Assembly (NCBI RefSeq): GCF_004379255.2
Contig: NC_056041.1
Location: 22,723,559-22,787,558 of the forward strand
Direction: 5' to 3'
From: Salvia splendens
Taxonomy: Eukaryota; Streptophyta; Magnoliopsida; Lamiales; Lamiaceae
Length of the DNA stretch: 64,000 nt
The notes under the pieces are model-generated. The model had not been told where the DNA came from and did no database searches. It saw nothing but the letters and a program-made list of their open reading frames with translations. The translations under genes and the position numbers were made by a program. This document shows, piece by piece, positions 1 through 10,784 of the stretch; positions within the stretch are counted from its first letter, which is position 1; each line of letters starts with the position of its first letter.

Positions 1-304
1 CGGGAGCACCACTACCGGTACCAACATAAGCATCGCCTTGGTATTGAGAGCGAGAGAGAGCAATAGCATGTGCCACATCTTGCTCTTCTCGAGCCTACAA
101 AATAATATTTGTATTGTAAATACAAAATAAAATTATGAACAATAATGTAATGAAATTCAAAATTAATTAAATTAGTAGATAATAAATATTAACCTGCCAC
201 TCATCCATGTTCATTTGAGAAATTTCATCAATAACGGATCTCCGAGATGGCCTCTTGGCCTTTCCCTTTCCCTTATCAACACGACCTTCTCGGGATGAAG
301 ACAT
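1..304 (-). CDS. hAT-like transposase, N-terminal exons (partial)
   Basis: The ATG at 304 opens exon 1 (304-194, 37 codons), which ends at CAG with donor GTTAAT. The acceptor TTGTAG leads to exon 2, which starts at 94 and stays open to the window edge. Exon 1 begins MSSSREGRVDKGKGKAKRPS, a basic disordered head; exon 2 begins AREEQDVAHAIALSRSQYQG. Phase is kept across the intron. Such heads precede BED-finger hAT transposases in plants, but the BED finger and catalytic RNase H-like domain would lie to the left and are not visible. It could equally be a domesticated relative. The function is inferred from context more than from a domain. Confidence 0.5.
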
Positions 305-571
305 ATTGCTATGTAGAAGTAGAAATGTAGAAATATGGAATAATATTTTTTTTGTTTTAGCAATTGAGAAAGGAAGACAACTTATAGATAGAACTACGGG
401 AACAAGTATAAGTGTATAACAATGCGTAATAAGAGTAGCACTTGCGTAATTAAATGGAAGCACAATAGCACAAATGAGAAATTGGAGACAAAGAGAGAGA
501 ATTGGGAGATTGAAGAGAGAAACTCTTATTAACACAAGAGTGGGGTGAATGTAAATGAGGATAGAGGGGGG

Positions 572-580
572 TATTTATAG
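572..580 (-). promoter_or_regulatory. TATA box of the hAT-like gene
   Basis: On the minus strand this reads CTATAAATAC, about 270 bases before the ATG at 304. It lies just inside the subterminal repeat array, the usual place for an element's own promoter. Confidence 0.5.
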
Positions 581-654
581 ATAAAAATGAGGGGAAAATG
601 GAAGAATTTCGAATTTGAAATTTGAAAAAAAAAAAAATTTTCAATTTTCGCAAA

Positions 655-1139
655 AACCGGCGGTTTTTGGCGGAAAACCGCCGGAACCGCCGGTTTTCCG
701 GCCAAAACCGCCGGTTCCCGGGCCGGAACCGCCGGTTCAGTCAACGAAACCGTCTGCAAAAGCTGCGTCATGTCGCCTCGTTTCTCGCGCCGCATCCGGA
801 AGCCCTGAACCGGCGGTTAACCGCCGGTTTTCACGGTTAACGGCCGGTTAACCACCGGAACCGGCCGGTTTTTTCAGCTGAAAAGCTGCCGCCGGTTCCC
901 CCATCAAAATGCCTCGAAATTAGCGCCCGAACCGGCGGTTCGGCCGGTTAACCGCCGGTTCCGAACCGTCCGGAACCGCCGGTTCGGTCACGGTTCCGGT
1001 TCAAAATATCTTGAACCGGAACCGGACCGCAACCCGAATTCCGACGGTTCCGGTTCGGGAAAAAGTCCACGGTTCCGGTTCGGAACCGAAACCGGCGGTT
1101 AACCGCCGGAACCGGAACCGGAACCGGTGGGCATGTTTA
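655..1139. repeat. subterminal array of AACCGCCGGTT palindromes
   Basis: Dense, irregularly spaced copies of GCCGGTT and its complement AACCGGC, often joined into the palindrome CCGGCGGTTAACCGCCGG, fill this GC-rich block. Spacers include AACCGGAACCGG stretches near the outer end. It resembles the clustered short transposase-binding motifs of hAT ends. Open frames across it on both strands (Arg/Phe- or Pro-rich) are repeat translation. Confidence 0.75.
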
Positions 1140-1213
1140 GATCGAAGTCGATTAATTTTCAACGAAGTTTGGGATGAAGACCAGATTCGATTTGTTCTGA
1201 AATCAGTAGTAGT

Positions 1214-3358
1214 ATGATGCAACTGAAGACCATAAACCCTTCTCCACCGCCACATCCGCCGCCCGGCCTCAGATTGTTCCCCGCCGCCGACAGATCTCGA
1301 AAATTCCACCAGCTTCTGGTCCTCCTCCTCACTTTCTCCGCCTACGCCGCTTTCCACGCCTCCCGTAAACCCCCCAGCATCGTCAAAGCCGTTTTCACAA
1401 CCCCACTCAACCAAACCCTACCCACCGACAATGGAACCGGGTGGGCCCCCTTCGACGGCCCCGACGGCCCGCACCGCCTCGGCGAGCTCGATCTCTCCTT
1501 CCTATTGTCCTACGCCATCGGCATGTATTTCGCCGGCCATTTGGGGGACACCGTCGATTTGCGAATTCTATTGACTTTTGGGATGGTTGGGAGCGGCATT
1601 TTCGTGTCAATTTTCGGATTAGGGTATTTTCTCGATTTGCATTCGTTTAGGGCTTTTTTGCTGATTCAATTGCTCTGTGGCCTGTTCCAATCGATCGGAT
1701 GGCCGTGCGTGGTGGCGGTGGTGGGGAATTGGTTCGGTAAGTCGAAAAGGGGGCTGATTATGGGGGTTTGGAATTCACACACCTCTGTGGGTAACATTGT
1801 AGGGTCAGTGGTGGCTTCATCTGTGCTGGGGTTCGGGTGGGGATGGTCGTTTCTCCTCCCGGGGTTTCTGATCATGGCTGTGGCGGTTTTCGTCTACTTG
1901 TTCCTTGTCGTGCACCCGGAAATCGTAGGGTTTGAGGTGCCCGGGGGGAATGCAGAGTCTGATGTGGAGGGGGTGGCGTTGGTCGAGTCGAGGAAAGTTG
2001 AGAACGGGGATGTCGATGCGGATGTGATGGAGAGTGAGGATGATGGGGGTTTGGTGGCTATTGGTTTCTTGGATGCGTGGAGGTTGCCGAATGTGGCGTC
2101 TTTTGCATTTTGCTTGTTCTTTTCTAAGCTGGTGGCTTATACATTCCTGTATTGGTTGCCCTTTTACATTAGGAACACTGGTAATTCATCTTTTTCGAGT
2201 GTGCATTGCATAATTTGTGGTGGATTTTTATGCTACTTCACTTGCTCTTTTTGTCCCGTAAATTTGTTGTCGAACATGCTGAAAAGTTTTGGATGCCGTT
2301 TTTCTTCCATTTGATGCCAAGTGTGGGACATGTCTTAGAAGTTAGCTTCTAATTTCTTTTAGTTCCGAGAAGCTTATGGATTGTTTATAGATCATTCTTT
2401 GAGATATCTAAATCTGTAGCTGAATTTCTATTGCTATGCCTAAAAATAATTTGGAGATGATGGATTTTAAGCTCTTCTCTGTTAACATTTTCACGATAGT
2501 GATTTTTGGTGCATTTTTTGTTTGAGGACCGTTGATGCATAGTTGCATACCGACTTCCATTAGTGCCAATGAATGAATTTTCAGCTACCTAAGTTCATCA
2601 TCTTTTATCATATCTCATGAATTCTTATGATGTCAAAGGTTCTGTAAAGTTCTATCTGTAAATTATTCTGTTTTTTAAAATAACGTTACCAATGTGTTTT
2701 TACATTGATTTTTTTTAAATTCCCATGTACATCGTTCTTCTTTCTTAATAAAATTGCCGACTGATGTTCCTTATCATATGCCTTTGTTTTATTCATGTAA
2801 ACTGCAGCTGTTGCTGGTGTACATCTGTCTCATAAAACAGCTGGGATTCTCTCGACGATCTTTGATATTGGAGGTGTTTTTGGTGGAATTTCAGCAGGTT
2901 ACGTATCAGATATGATTGAGGCTCGTGGTGCTACATCAGTTATATTTTTACTGCTATCCATTCCAGCTCTTATTTCTTACCGCCTTTATGGAAGCATATC
3001 AATGTTCACGAACATTGTTCTGATGTTTGCGTCTGGCTTACTCGTAAATGGACCCTACTCACTAATAACAACTGCAGTCGCTGCTGATCTTGGGACCCAG
3101 AGCATGATAAGAGGAAGCTCCCGTGCATTAGCTACCGTTACAGCAATCATAGATGGCACCGGTTCTGTAGGTGCTGCTCTCGGCCCTCTTCTGGCTGGAT
3201 ATATTTCTACTAGAGGATGGAATAGCGTTTTCTTCATGCTTATTGTTTCGATCTCTTGTGCTGCGTGTTTGTTGATTCGTGTTGTCAAGAATGAAATCAA
3301 GGGGAAGCTGAATGAGGGCAGATGGCTATGGCTATGGCTTAGCATAGTTGATAGGTAA
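1214..3358 (+). CDS. G3Pp: glycerol-3-phosphate transporter-like MFS protein
   Basis: Two exons, 1214-2180 and 2808-3358, joined at ACTG|GTAATT and CTGCAG|CT; the split codon gives Ala and a 505-residue protein, close to the usual plant size of about 500. Known role of the family: SLC37-like organophosphate:phosphate antiport in a membrane of the major facilitator superfamily. Seen here: a Pro-rich N-terminus, a first membrane segment near residue 35 followed by [14 protein letters not shown], a long soluble loop, the segment [15 protein letters not shown] near residue 100, [22 protein letters not shown] near 155-175 (read as two overlapping blocks), an acidic central loop near 255-285, and C-terminal helices in exon 2 beginning [13 protein letters not shown]. 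Two ATGs lie in tandem (1214, 1217). Exon 1 is clearly GC-richer than exon 2. A hAT end lies about 75 bp upstream, so the leader is short or overlaps the element. An AG|GTAAGG at the stop could be an unused donor. Substrate is inferred from family. Confidence 0.88.
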
Positions 3359-3676
3359 GGTGTTTGTATTCTTTTTCCAATTTTTGTGTGCATTTAAAGG
3401 TATAGTTAGGAAATCTATATTTTCAGAAGCATATACAGTCCAGAGATCTGATTTCAGAGATTTGAACACAAAAATGTTACCTTAATAATTTCTTCTTCTG
3501 ATGTTGGTGAATCCTTTTAATATAATACGTGGATATTAATATTAATTACGTAATTATAGAGTAGTTATATGAGATTAAGGGTCTTAGCCTCTTAGGTTTA
3601 ATCTGCCTTTAATTATCAATTCATTTATTAAAATACTTCAATTCCATAATGGTTAATTTTAAAGCCTAAATTAATA
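3359..3676. other. 3' flank of the transporter gene
   Basis: AT-rich DNA with no open frame of note. It should hold the 3' UTR and the poly(A) site. Confidence 0.4.
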
Positions 3677-3911
3677 CTCTCTCCATTTTCGTGATAGTGG
3701 AGGCGTTTCTTTTCAGCACGCGATTTAAGAAAAATTGTGTTAAGTGAGTTAAATAAATGAAGAATAAAGTAGGAAATGAAAAATGTATAGTGATAAAGAG
3801 AAAATAAAACAAATGAGAAGAAATGTGTTGACTTTTACTTAAAAAAAAAAAGAAAATGCTTCACTATTATCAAAATAGAATAATGACTCAATTATTATGG
3901 AATGGATGAAG
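3677..3911. mobile_element. Stowaway-type MITE
   Basis: A 235 bp element flanked by TA. Its ends are CTCTCTCCATTTTCGTGATAG and the rough complement TTATTATGGAATGGATGAAG, degenerate forms of the CTCCCTCCGT termini. The body GGCGTTTCTTTTCAGCACG and GAAGAAATGTGTTGACTTTT also occurs in the MITE at 62150, so the two are one family. Confidence 0.75.
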
Positions 3912-4059
3912 TACGACTAATAGCAATGTTGAAAACCTAGTGATGAAGACTATCGATAAGTTGGTTGAGCGACGGTCGTTCTTTGCTCAACTGCCAGCCA
4001 CTTTGATTAAATGATATCCTATTGACTTTGGTGGTGACTTGTCTATTAATTTAAATATT

Positions 4060-4094
<35 letters not shown>

Positions 4095-4654
4095 ATGTGA
4101 TCATATCCTTTTCCCATCTTTTGTTCTATTTCCTTCTCAATCTCGACCCTCTATTTTCACGATCTGATGGCCGAAATTTAAGCTTGTTTTCATTATTTAT
4201 ATTATTAAATTAATTCGAAAAGGGCATTGTTGGGAGAGTTTTGTTGCAGCGGTTATTTCAATTCCATAATTCTCTCCATTAAGTTTGGTAAGTATATTTT
4301 CTAATTTATTTTCCATATTTAATTCTTCTCTCATCCATTTTCACCGTTTACATTGCTGCAAATCAGAAAACTCAAATTCAATTCGTCTGCATTAATTTGG
4401 AGAAGTTACTATAGATTTTCTTCATAAGTTTTGGTGTTTTCAATTAGGGAAGAAGGTATTTTAGTTTGTTTTTATTTCGTATTTCTTCGTAATTTCTCTT
4501 TCTTCTCTCACATACTTGACTCGCTTTTCTACGTTGAACACGTATAGTGGTATAGTTTCTCGCCTAAACACGAATTCTGGAAGTATTCCTCGATTGGTTT
4601 CATTTTTTTTAACAATAAGAAAGTAATTTAGTTAATTTCTTCATTGTATTGCAG

Positions 4655-5712
4655 CAAATAATGTACCAAAAGTATCTAATAATGCGCACGGATCATTGAA
4701 TAATGCACAGATTTAATAGAATAATGTTGAAAGGAAATTGAATTCATGCTCTTTGGGTTTAGCAATCTATGGGGCTAGGTTGTAGTACCCACTCACAAAC
4801 GGAACCATCACAAAGGGAAGAGAGTATGAATAATTCCCCTTGGGTTTAGCAACCCATGGGGCTAGGTTATAGCACCACCACAAGAATTCAATTTTATTTT
4901 TTAATGCGTTTAAGATTTGGTACGACAAATAATGTACCAAAAGTATCTAATAATGCGCACGGATCATTGAATAATGCATAGATTTAATAGAATAACGTTG
5001 AAAGGAAATTGAATTCTTGCCCTTTGGGTTTAGCAATCTATGGGGCTAGGTTGTAGTACCCACTCACAAACGGAACCATCACAAAGGGAAGAGAGTATGA
5101 ATCATTCCCCTTGGGTTTAGCAACCCATGGGGCTAGGTTATAGCACCACCACAAGAATTCAATTTTATTTTTTAATGCGTTTAAGATTTGGTACGACAAA
5201 TAATGTACCAAAAGTATCTATTAATGCGCACGGATCATTGAATAATGCACAGATTGAATCGAATAATGTTGAAAGGAAATTGAATTCAGGCCTTTGGGTT
5301 TAGCAATCTATGGGGCTAGGTTGTAGTACCCACTCACAAACGGAACCATCACAAAGGAAAGAGAGTATGAATCATTCCCCTTGGGTTTAGCAACCCATGG
5401 GGCTAGGTTATAGCCCCACCACAAGAATTCAATTTTATTTTTTAATGCGTTTAAGATTTGGTACGACAAATAATGTACCAAAAGTATCTAATAATGTGCA
5501 CGGATAATTGAATAATGCACAGATTGAAGAGAATAATGTTGAAAGGAAATTGAATTCTTGCCCTTTGGGTTTTGCAATCCATGGGGCTAGGTTGTAGTAC
5601 CCACTCACAAACGGAACCTTCACAAATGGAAGAGAGTATGAATCATTCCCCTTGGGTTTAGCAACACATGGGGCTAGGTTATAGCACCACCACAAGAATT
5701 CAATTTTATTTT
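4655..5712. repeat. four tandem copies of a 271 bp unit
   Basis: Units start with CAAATAATGTACCAAAAG at 4655, 4926, 5197 and 5467; the last is cut near 5712. Each unit holds two related halves around TTTGGGTTTAGCAATCTATG and TTGGGTTTAGCAACCCATGG, both followed by GGGCTAGGTT. A diverged single half recurs inverted near 6060-6095. Copies differ at few positions, so the array is fairly young. Confidence 0.9.
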
Positions 5713-6182
5713 GTAAAACTACTCATACAAATCAGAACAAAAACGTCTCATACACATATACATTATAGGACACAAATCGTCCATTACTGAGTAAATAAAA
5801 TCCATTACACTGAAATGTTTCCACATTATGTTAATAAGTTATAACTACTCATAAAATCAGAACAAAAACGTCTCTGAAACATATCCATTACAGGACACAT
5901 ATCGTCCATTACTGGGTGAATAAAATACATTACACATAAATATTTTTACATAATGTCTATTAGTTATAACTACTCCCTAACGTTGATGATATCTAAACCC
6001 TAGAGGTATGACTGGAACTCGTGGACTTTGCCGACGGTTGTGTTACTTACTCCATAGTACACCCTAGCCCACGAGATTGCTAAACCCTTGGAGAGTAAAT
6101 TAAAACATCAACCGCCTTCTCTATGTTCATTCTCAGTTGCTTAGTCCCTGTCAAGCAGCAGCAACATGCATCATGAAAAAGA

Positions 6183-7212
6183 AACATAATTCAAGGATAT
6201 AGGAAAATAATGCATTCACATATGAACATAATGCAGAGATTATATGAACTAATGAATGTATAAATATTACATTTGTTATCTGACAATTTACAACAACAAT
6301 GACCATAATGCATTCACATTTTCAAATAATGTAGTCACAATCGCAAATAATGAAGAGATTTTAACAAGTAATGAACAAGCAGATTTTCAATTTACTCTTT
6401 CACAATCTATAACCATGCTAACAACATTCATAATGTAATCACATAGGTAAATAATGCATTGATATGTACTTATAATACAAAGAATGTAACACTAAATACC
6501 TTTCAGGTTTTTATGTATAACTCAGAATTACACATAATTCAAGGATTTAGGAAAATAATGCATTCAAATATGAACATAACGCAGATATTATATGAAATAA
6601 TGAATGTATAAATATTACATTTGTTATCTGACAATTTAAAACAGAAATGACCGTAATGCATTAACATGTTACAATAATGTAGTCACATTGACAAATGATG
6701 AAGCGATTTTAACAAGTAATGAACAAGCATATTTTCAATTTACTCTTTCACAATCTATAACCACACTAAAAAACATTCATAATGTTATCATATAGGTACA
6801 TAATGCATTGGTGTACAGTTTTAATACACAACATATTACACTAAATACCTTTCCTCTTTTACTGTATAACACAGAATTACACATAATTAAATGATATAGA
6901 AAATAATGCATTCACATATGAACATAATGCAGAGATTATATGAACTAATGAATGCATAAATATTACATTTGTTATCAGACAATTTAAAACATAGATGACC
7001 ATAATTCATTCACATGTTAAAAAAATGTAGTCACAATGGCAAATAATGAAGAGATTTTAACAAGTACAGAACAAGCAGATTTTCAATGTACTCTTTCACA
7101 ATCTATAACCATGCTAACAACATTCATAATGTAATCATATATGTACATAATGCATTGATGTACAATTTCAATACACAGAATGTAACACTAAATACCTTTT
7201 CTCTTTTACTAT
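6183..7212. repeat. three tandem copies of a ~348 bp unit
   Basis: The anchor GAAAATAATGCATTCA occurs near 6202, 6550 and 6899, giving units of 348-349 bp. Each contains about eight AATAATG or ATAATG words, ACATTTGTTATC, AACAAGCA and CTCTTTCACAATCTATAACC. Copies are more diverged than those of the 271 bp array. Confidence 0.85.
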
Positions 7213-7870
7213 AGGCTCACCCTCTTGCTGGATATATATACATGTAACCACTTAACCATCCAAATAATGCAATCACAGAATCAAATAATGAAGATGTTAT
7301 ACCAAGTAATGAACAAACAGATTTACAACAGGATCCAACATAATGCAATCACATTTTCAAATAATGAAATCACATCAGCAAATAATGCAATCACATAGTG
7401 AAATAATGCAATCATAAGACAAGCATGCTGCAGCATACATGATATATATATACATGTAACCACTTAACCATCCAAATAATGCAATCATATTTGTTATCTA
7501 CCAATTTACATCAGAAATGACCATAATGCATTCACATATTAAAATAATGTAGGCACATTTTAAAAATAATGAAGAGATCATGTCTTGTAATGAACAAACA
7601 CATTTTCAATTTACTTAATCACAATCTAAAACCAAAGCAACAACATTAACAATGTACTCATACATGAAACATAATGCATTGACAAACCAAAATAATGCAT
7701 AGACCATGTGATTAAATGAATATAAACAAAGTGCATTCGTTATATGCCAATTGAAATCGCATATGCGCAAACTGCATTCACATATTAAAATAATGTAATC
7801 ACTTTGACAAATAATGCACATTTAATATCAAGTAATGCTGGAACAAGCCAACATTGACTGATTTTATGCA
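7213..7870. repeat. degenerate AATAATG-rich tract
   Basis: Words of the form CAAATAATGCAATCACAT recur at close spacing. The block ATATATATACATGTAACCAC followed by TTAACCATCCAAATAATGCA appears near 7236 and again near 7444. The part after 7486 is a decayed further copy of the 348 bp unit. Confidence 0.7.
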
Positions 7871-8022
7871 CAAAAATTCAAAAACAACACGCATAATGGA
7901 TACAGTGGACAAATTAATTCACAAAAATTATTAAAATACTGTGCAAATTACGGTAAACCATGTGGGATTACAATCCAAACATACAAAGCAATTACAGTTG
8001 AACGCGAAACACAAAAGCTCAC

Positions 8023-8072
8023 CAATCTTGCTGGGATTGCTGCGAATTGGTGGGCCGTCCTCTTTTCGGCAT
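8023..8072 (-). pseudogene. lone first coding exon of a lost transposase-like gene
   Basis: On the minus strand a leader with AGAG|GTAGGG (donor near 8255) and GCGCAG (acceptor near 8083) leads to the ATG at 8072. The exon codes MPKRGRPTNSQQSQQD and ends TG|GTGAGC. The KRGRP core is AT-hook-like and is typical of starts of plant DNA-binding and transposase-like proteins. Nothing downstream continues it; the arrays take that space. The first intron and the intact splice signals argue that it was a real gene start. Confidence 0.5.
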
Positions 8073-8660
8073 TTTAAGATCTGCGCAGGAATTCAACCAA
8101 ACAACAGGGAGTTAGATTGTAGTACCAAATCCGGTCGATTGGTGGTAATCGGGTTAATTGTGGTATGGGTGTTGTGTTCCTATCGATTATTGGAGAAAGG
8201 GTTATTCAAACTCGAAAAGTGAAGCAGTTCAATAACATTCGGAAAAACCCTACCTCTGCTTAGAACGCGTTGGAGTAATGTTCGGAACCGACGACAAGCA
8301 TGGAATTCGACTGAAAAACGGTTTAATTACCGATAACAATGTCCGCGGCGGCTAGGGATTTGCTAGTCGGATGGAATTTGAGAAGGATAGTGGAGAGATA
8401 AGGGGAGTAAATGCGGTTTGTGAAGAATGAGGCGGTAGATGGAATTCAGTGGGTGTATCCCGCTAAATTCGCGCCTCCTCGTTTTCTCCAGATTTGATAC
8501 TATAAAATTACTAATTCACCCTCATAATGCACGAAATAGTCGAAATAATGAACTACGGGGTGCTTAATTACTAATCAAATCCGGGTCGTTCATCTCGTAG
8601 ATCCAATGATCCAAATCAAATTGGAACTTAAATCTAATGATAGAAAAGGACATTAACATG

Positions 8661-8668
<8 letters not shown>

Positions 8669-8696
<28 letters not shown>

Positions 8697-9014
8697 CTTC
8701 TTGTACAAGTGTATGTAATAATGTAACTTAGGAAAAATATTACGAATTAGGTACCAACTTCCAAGAATATTAAAACTTGTTGCAGGTGGTAACTTACATG
8801 CATACTTAATACTAGTATGTCATTACTCATTAGTTAGGTAAAGCATTTCGATTTTCGAGAATGTTCCCAAACCAGTTATTGCCACGTACCATTTTCATAT
8901 ATAAACATGCTTTTCTATAATGTTACATATAATTATTTGTGTTTATTTTACTGCGTGTTTTTTTCATACAAAACATAAAATAAGATAACTGCATTTGAAA
9001 AACAGGATAACTTG
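8669..9014. other. AT-rich spacer
   Basis: A TA tract, then plain AT-rich DNA up to the target duplication of the next element. I see no gene or repeat. Confidence 0.5.
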
Positions 9015-9019
9015 AATTT

Positions 9020-9655
9020 TGATGGGGTACGAACTAAACAAGCCCAACAGCAGTGACGGCCCATCAGCCCAAAGCCCAAGGAAGAGTATGAGTTCGGCAT
9101 TACCAAAGAGTTCGGAGGAGTTCGGCATTACCAAAGAGTTCGGCCTCAGCCTACAGCTCGGTAAAAGCCAACCAATCAAGCTCTGCTCTCAGGTCGGCAT
9201 CAAGCTCTACTCTCAGATCGGCAACCAAAGCAGTTCGGTCTCAGTATTCGACCGAACAAGGAGTTAGTGGACCCATACAGGATGTCCAACACACCCACTA
9301 CCACGTGATGTCAGTTCAGGCCACGATCGTAGGCCATGACCTACGCTTCACCCACGATCTTAGGCCATAACCTACACGACATCCACGACTTGGGGTGGTG
9401 ATGCAAGCCATGATCTGAGTTCATTATATAAATAGAACTTAGATCTGATAGAGGAGGTTGGAATCTCTCTAGAGAAATAATCATATAGCAAGTCTGTGTT
9501 GTAAGCTGTAATTCGCAGATCAAGCAATACAAACCTGCCCCCATTTCTCCCCGTGGACGTAGATTTACCTCAGTAAATCGAACCACGTAAAATTCTCTGT
9601 GTCGTAATTTATTTTTACGAGCATTTATCATCATCAAAAATTCGCGGAATCATCA
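9020..9655 (+). repeat. 5' LTR
   Basis: TG...CA bounded, 636 bp. It carries TATATAAATA at 9425-9434. Two related sub-blocks around TTAGGCCATAACCTAC and GTAGGCCATGACCTAC lie upstream of the TATA. Confidence 0.95.
9425..9434 (+). promoter_or_regulatory. LTR TATA box
   Basis: TATATAAATA about 230 bp before the LTR end, expected to set transcription of the element; the same box is at 16162-16171 in the 3' LTR. Confidence 0.7.
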
Positions 9656-9656
9656 C

Positions 9657-9674
9657 TGGCGCCGTCTGTGGGAA
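9657..9674 (+). promoter_or_regulatory. primer binding site
   Basis: TGGCGCCGTCTGTGGGAA starts one base after the LTR. This sequence is usual for Tat-type gypsy elements. Confidence 0.85.
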
Positions 9675-9731
9675 CCAGAGAACAAAATTTGTGATAAAGC
9701 GAATTTTTGATCCATTTTTTCCACCCAAAAA

Positions 9732-10784
9732 ATGCATACCAGATCGCAGAGTACCCGCATTCCTGCCCGGGAGAACCAGGAGGAAGCCAATCCATCCCAT
9801 AGGTCTGGAAAACGGCCTAGGGATAAATCTACCACCCGATCTCATGGCGGAGGAACAAGCCGCTCCAAAAGCCGTCACACCGAGTCTTCCCAGCAGCCCG
9901 ATTTGAACGAGGCTGTCAAGCTGTTTTTGGCTGAAAAGCAGGAGGAATTCTTAACCTTCCTGCAAAAAAGCCAAAAGCAGCCGGGGACAAAAACGGCGGA
10001 TTCTCCCTCTCCCTCCATACGAGACAGTCACTACCGCAGTAGTATCATGTCTTCCAGAAGAAAGAATCCTCGGTACCGGAATCACAGGAGAACTCCATCT
10101 CCTCCATACCAAAGAAATGTCGGGTTCGCCATGTACGGAGCATTGAGGACTCCGTTCTCGGACGATATTACCCGAACTTCCCTACCACAGAACTACCGAA
10201 CTCCGTCGATGACCTATGACGGACTCGTGGATCCTCATGATTTCTTGGGACGCTATCAATATAACATGGCGAACCAGGGTCTCAACGAGGTCCACATGTG
10301 CAAGCTGTTTCCCGAGCTGCTTATCGGGAACGCAAGAAGGTGGTTCGATAGCCTCCCCCAAGGCAGCATTAGATCCTACCGAGATCTAATGGATGCTTTC
10401 CACAGGAGGTTCTTTCAGAAAGCGGAAGCCCGGATCACTTCGGCTCAGCTGCTTTCTATACGTCAAGGTCGCGACGAAAAGATCAGCGATTTTATGACGA
10501 GATTCCACAAGGAATGCCTACAAGTAGATAATCTCAATGATCTACTTGTCATTTCGGCATTCCAAAATGGAATCCTGCCCGGAGCTCTCTACAGAAAGCT
10601 CGTGGAGTGCGGTCCGCAAACAGCTCAAGAGATGTGGGACATTGCGGACAAGTTTTCTCGTGCCGATGAGGCAGACCGTCGAAAACGGTCTTTAGACAGC
10701 TCATCCAGAGAAGACAAAAAGAAGCCCGGTCATAGCGATCAGAGGCATCCTCGCCGAACACCTTCTCCACTAAAGGAGAGATAG
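9732..10784 (+). CDS. gag protein of the Tat-like element
   Basis: The 350-residue frame opens 77 bases after the LTR with MHTRSQSTRIPARENQEE. A basic, Ser/Arg/Pro-rich first third leads to a retrotransposon gag capsid domain (about residues 150-290), seen in the motifs DPHDFLGRYQYNMANQGLNE, LLIGNARRWFDSLP, RSYRDLMDAFHRRFF and ISDFMTRFHKECLQV. Capsid proteins of this family package the element RNA in cytoplasmic particles. The end (from 310) is Lys/Arg/Ser-rich, and no CCHC zinc knuckle is visible before the stop at 10784, which may mark the edge of the pol deletion. The frame is intact. Confidence 0.9.
   Translation: MHTRSQSTRIPARENQEEANPSHRSGKRPRDKSTTRSHGGGTSRSKSRHTESSQQPDLNEAVKLFLAEKQEEFLTFLQKSQKQPGTKTADSPSPSIRDSHYRSSIMSSRRKNPRYRNHRRTPSPPYQRNVGFAMYGALRTPFSDDITRTSLPQNYRTPSMTYDGLVDPHDFLGRYQYNMANQGLNEVHMCKLFPELLIGNARRWFDSLPQGSIRSYRDLMDAFHRRFFQKAEARITSAQLLSIRQGRDEKISDFMTRFHKECLQVDNLNDLLVISAFQNGILPGALYRKLVECGPQTAQEMWDIADKFSRADEADRRKRSLDSSSREDKKKPGHSDQRHPRRTPSPLKER

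Larger units (their letters stand above)
1..1139 (-). mobile_element. hAT-type DNA transposon, right end (left end outside the window)
   Basis: The stretch reads as one leftward transposon end: terminal GC-rich repeat array (655-1139), AT-rich promoter with TATA (572-580), leader, then the first exons of a transposase-like gene running off the left edge. The outer terminus reads inward on the minus strand as CTAAACATGCCCACCGG, the style of plant hAT termini. The partner end and the 8 bp target duplication are outside the window, so superfamily assignment rests on the terminus, the subterminal array and the gene start. Confidence 0.6.
4089..8668 (-). mobile_element. 4.6 kb TIR element filled with tandem arrays, in a TA repeat
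   Basis: The left terminus TATAGGGATGTGATCATATC and the complement of the right terminus, TATAGGGTCATGTTAATGTC, match at most positions and continue with CCTTTTC. Both sides are (TA)n tracts, which hides the target duplication. The interior holds a 271 bp array, a 348 bp array, an AATAATG-rich tract and, near the right end, one leftward coding exon with a spliced-leader look. A Mutator-like (MULE) identity is my best guess from the AT target and the MPKRGRP exon; no transposase domain remains. Confidence 0.55.

Noticed and set aside
615..851. Frames across the GCCGGTT array coding Pro-rich or Arg/Phe-rich peptides
   Set aside because: They are translations of a short repeat, open in several frames at once, without domain or splice context.
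1001..1414. 137-codon minus-strand frame
   Set aside because: It spans the hAT array and the antisense of transporter exon 1; the sense frame is clearly the gene.
4064..4092. TA tracts as simple microsatellites
   Set aside because: They border a matched pair of inverted termini here and at 8665-8692, so they were treated as the insertion target.
5435..5695. 86-codon minus-strand frame with LAPCVAKPKG and LAPWIAKPKG repeats
   Set aside because: It follows the 271 bp array and is broken in the other copies, so it is repeat translation.
7941..8222. 93-codon plus-strand frame
   Set aside because: It is antisense to the leader and first exon of the minus-strand gene remnant and has no protein character.
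9341..9637. 98-codon minus-strand frame, also at 16078-16374
   Set aside because: It lies wholly within the LTR and appears twice for that reason.
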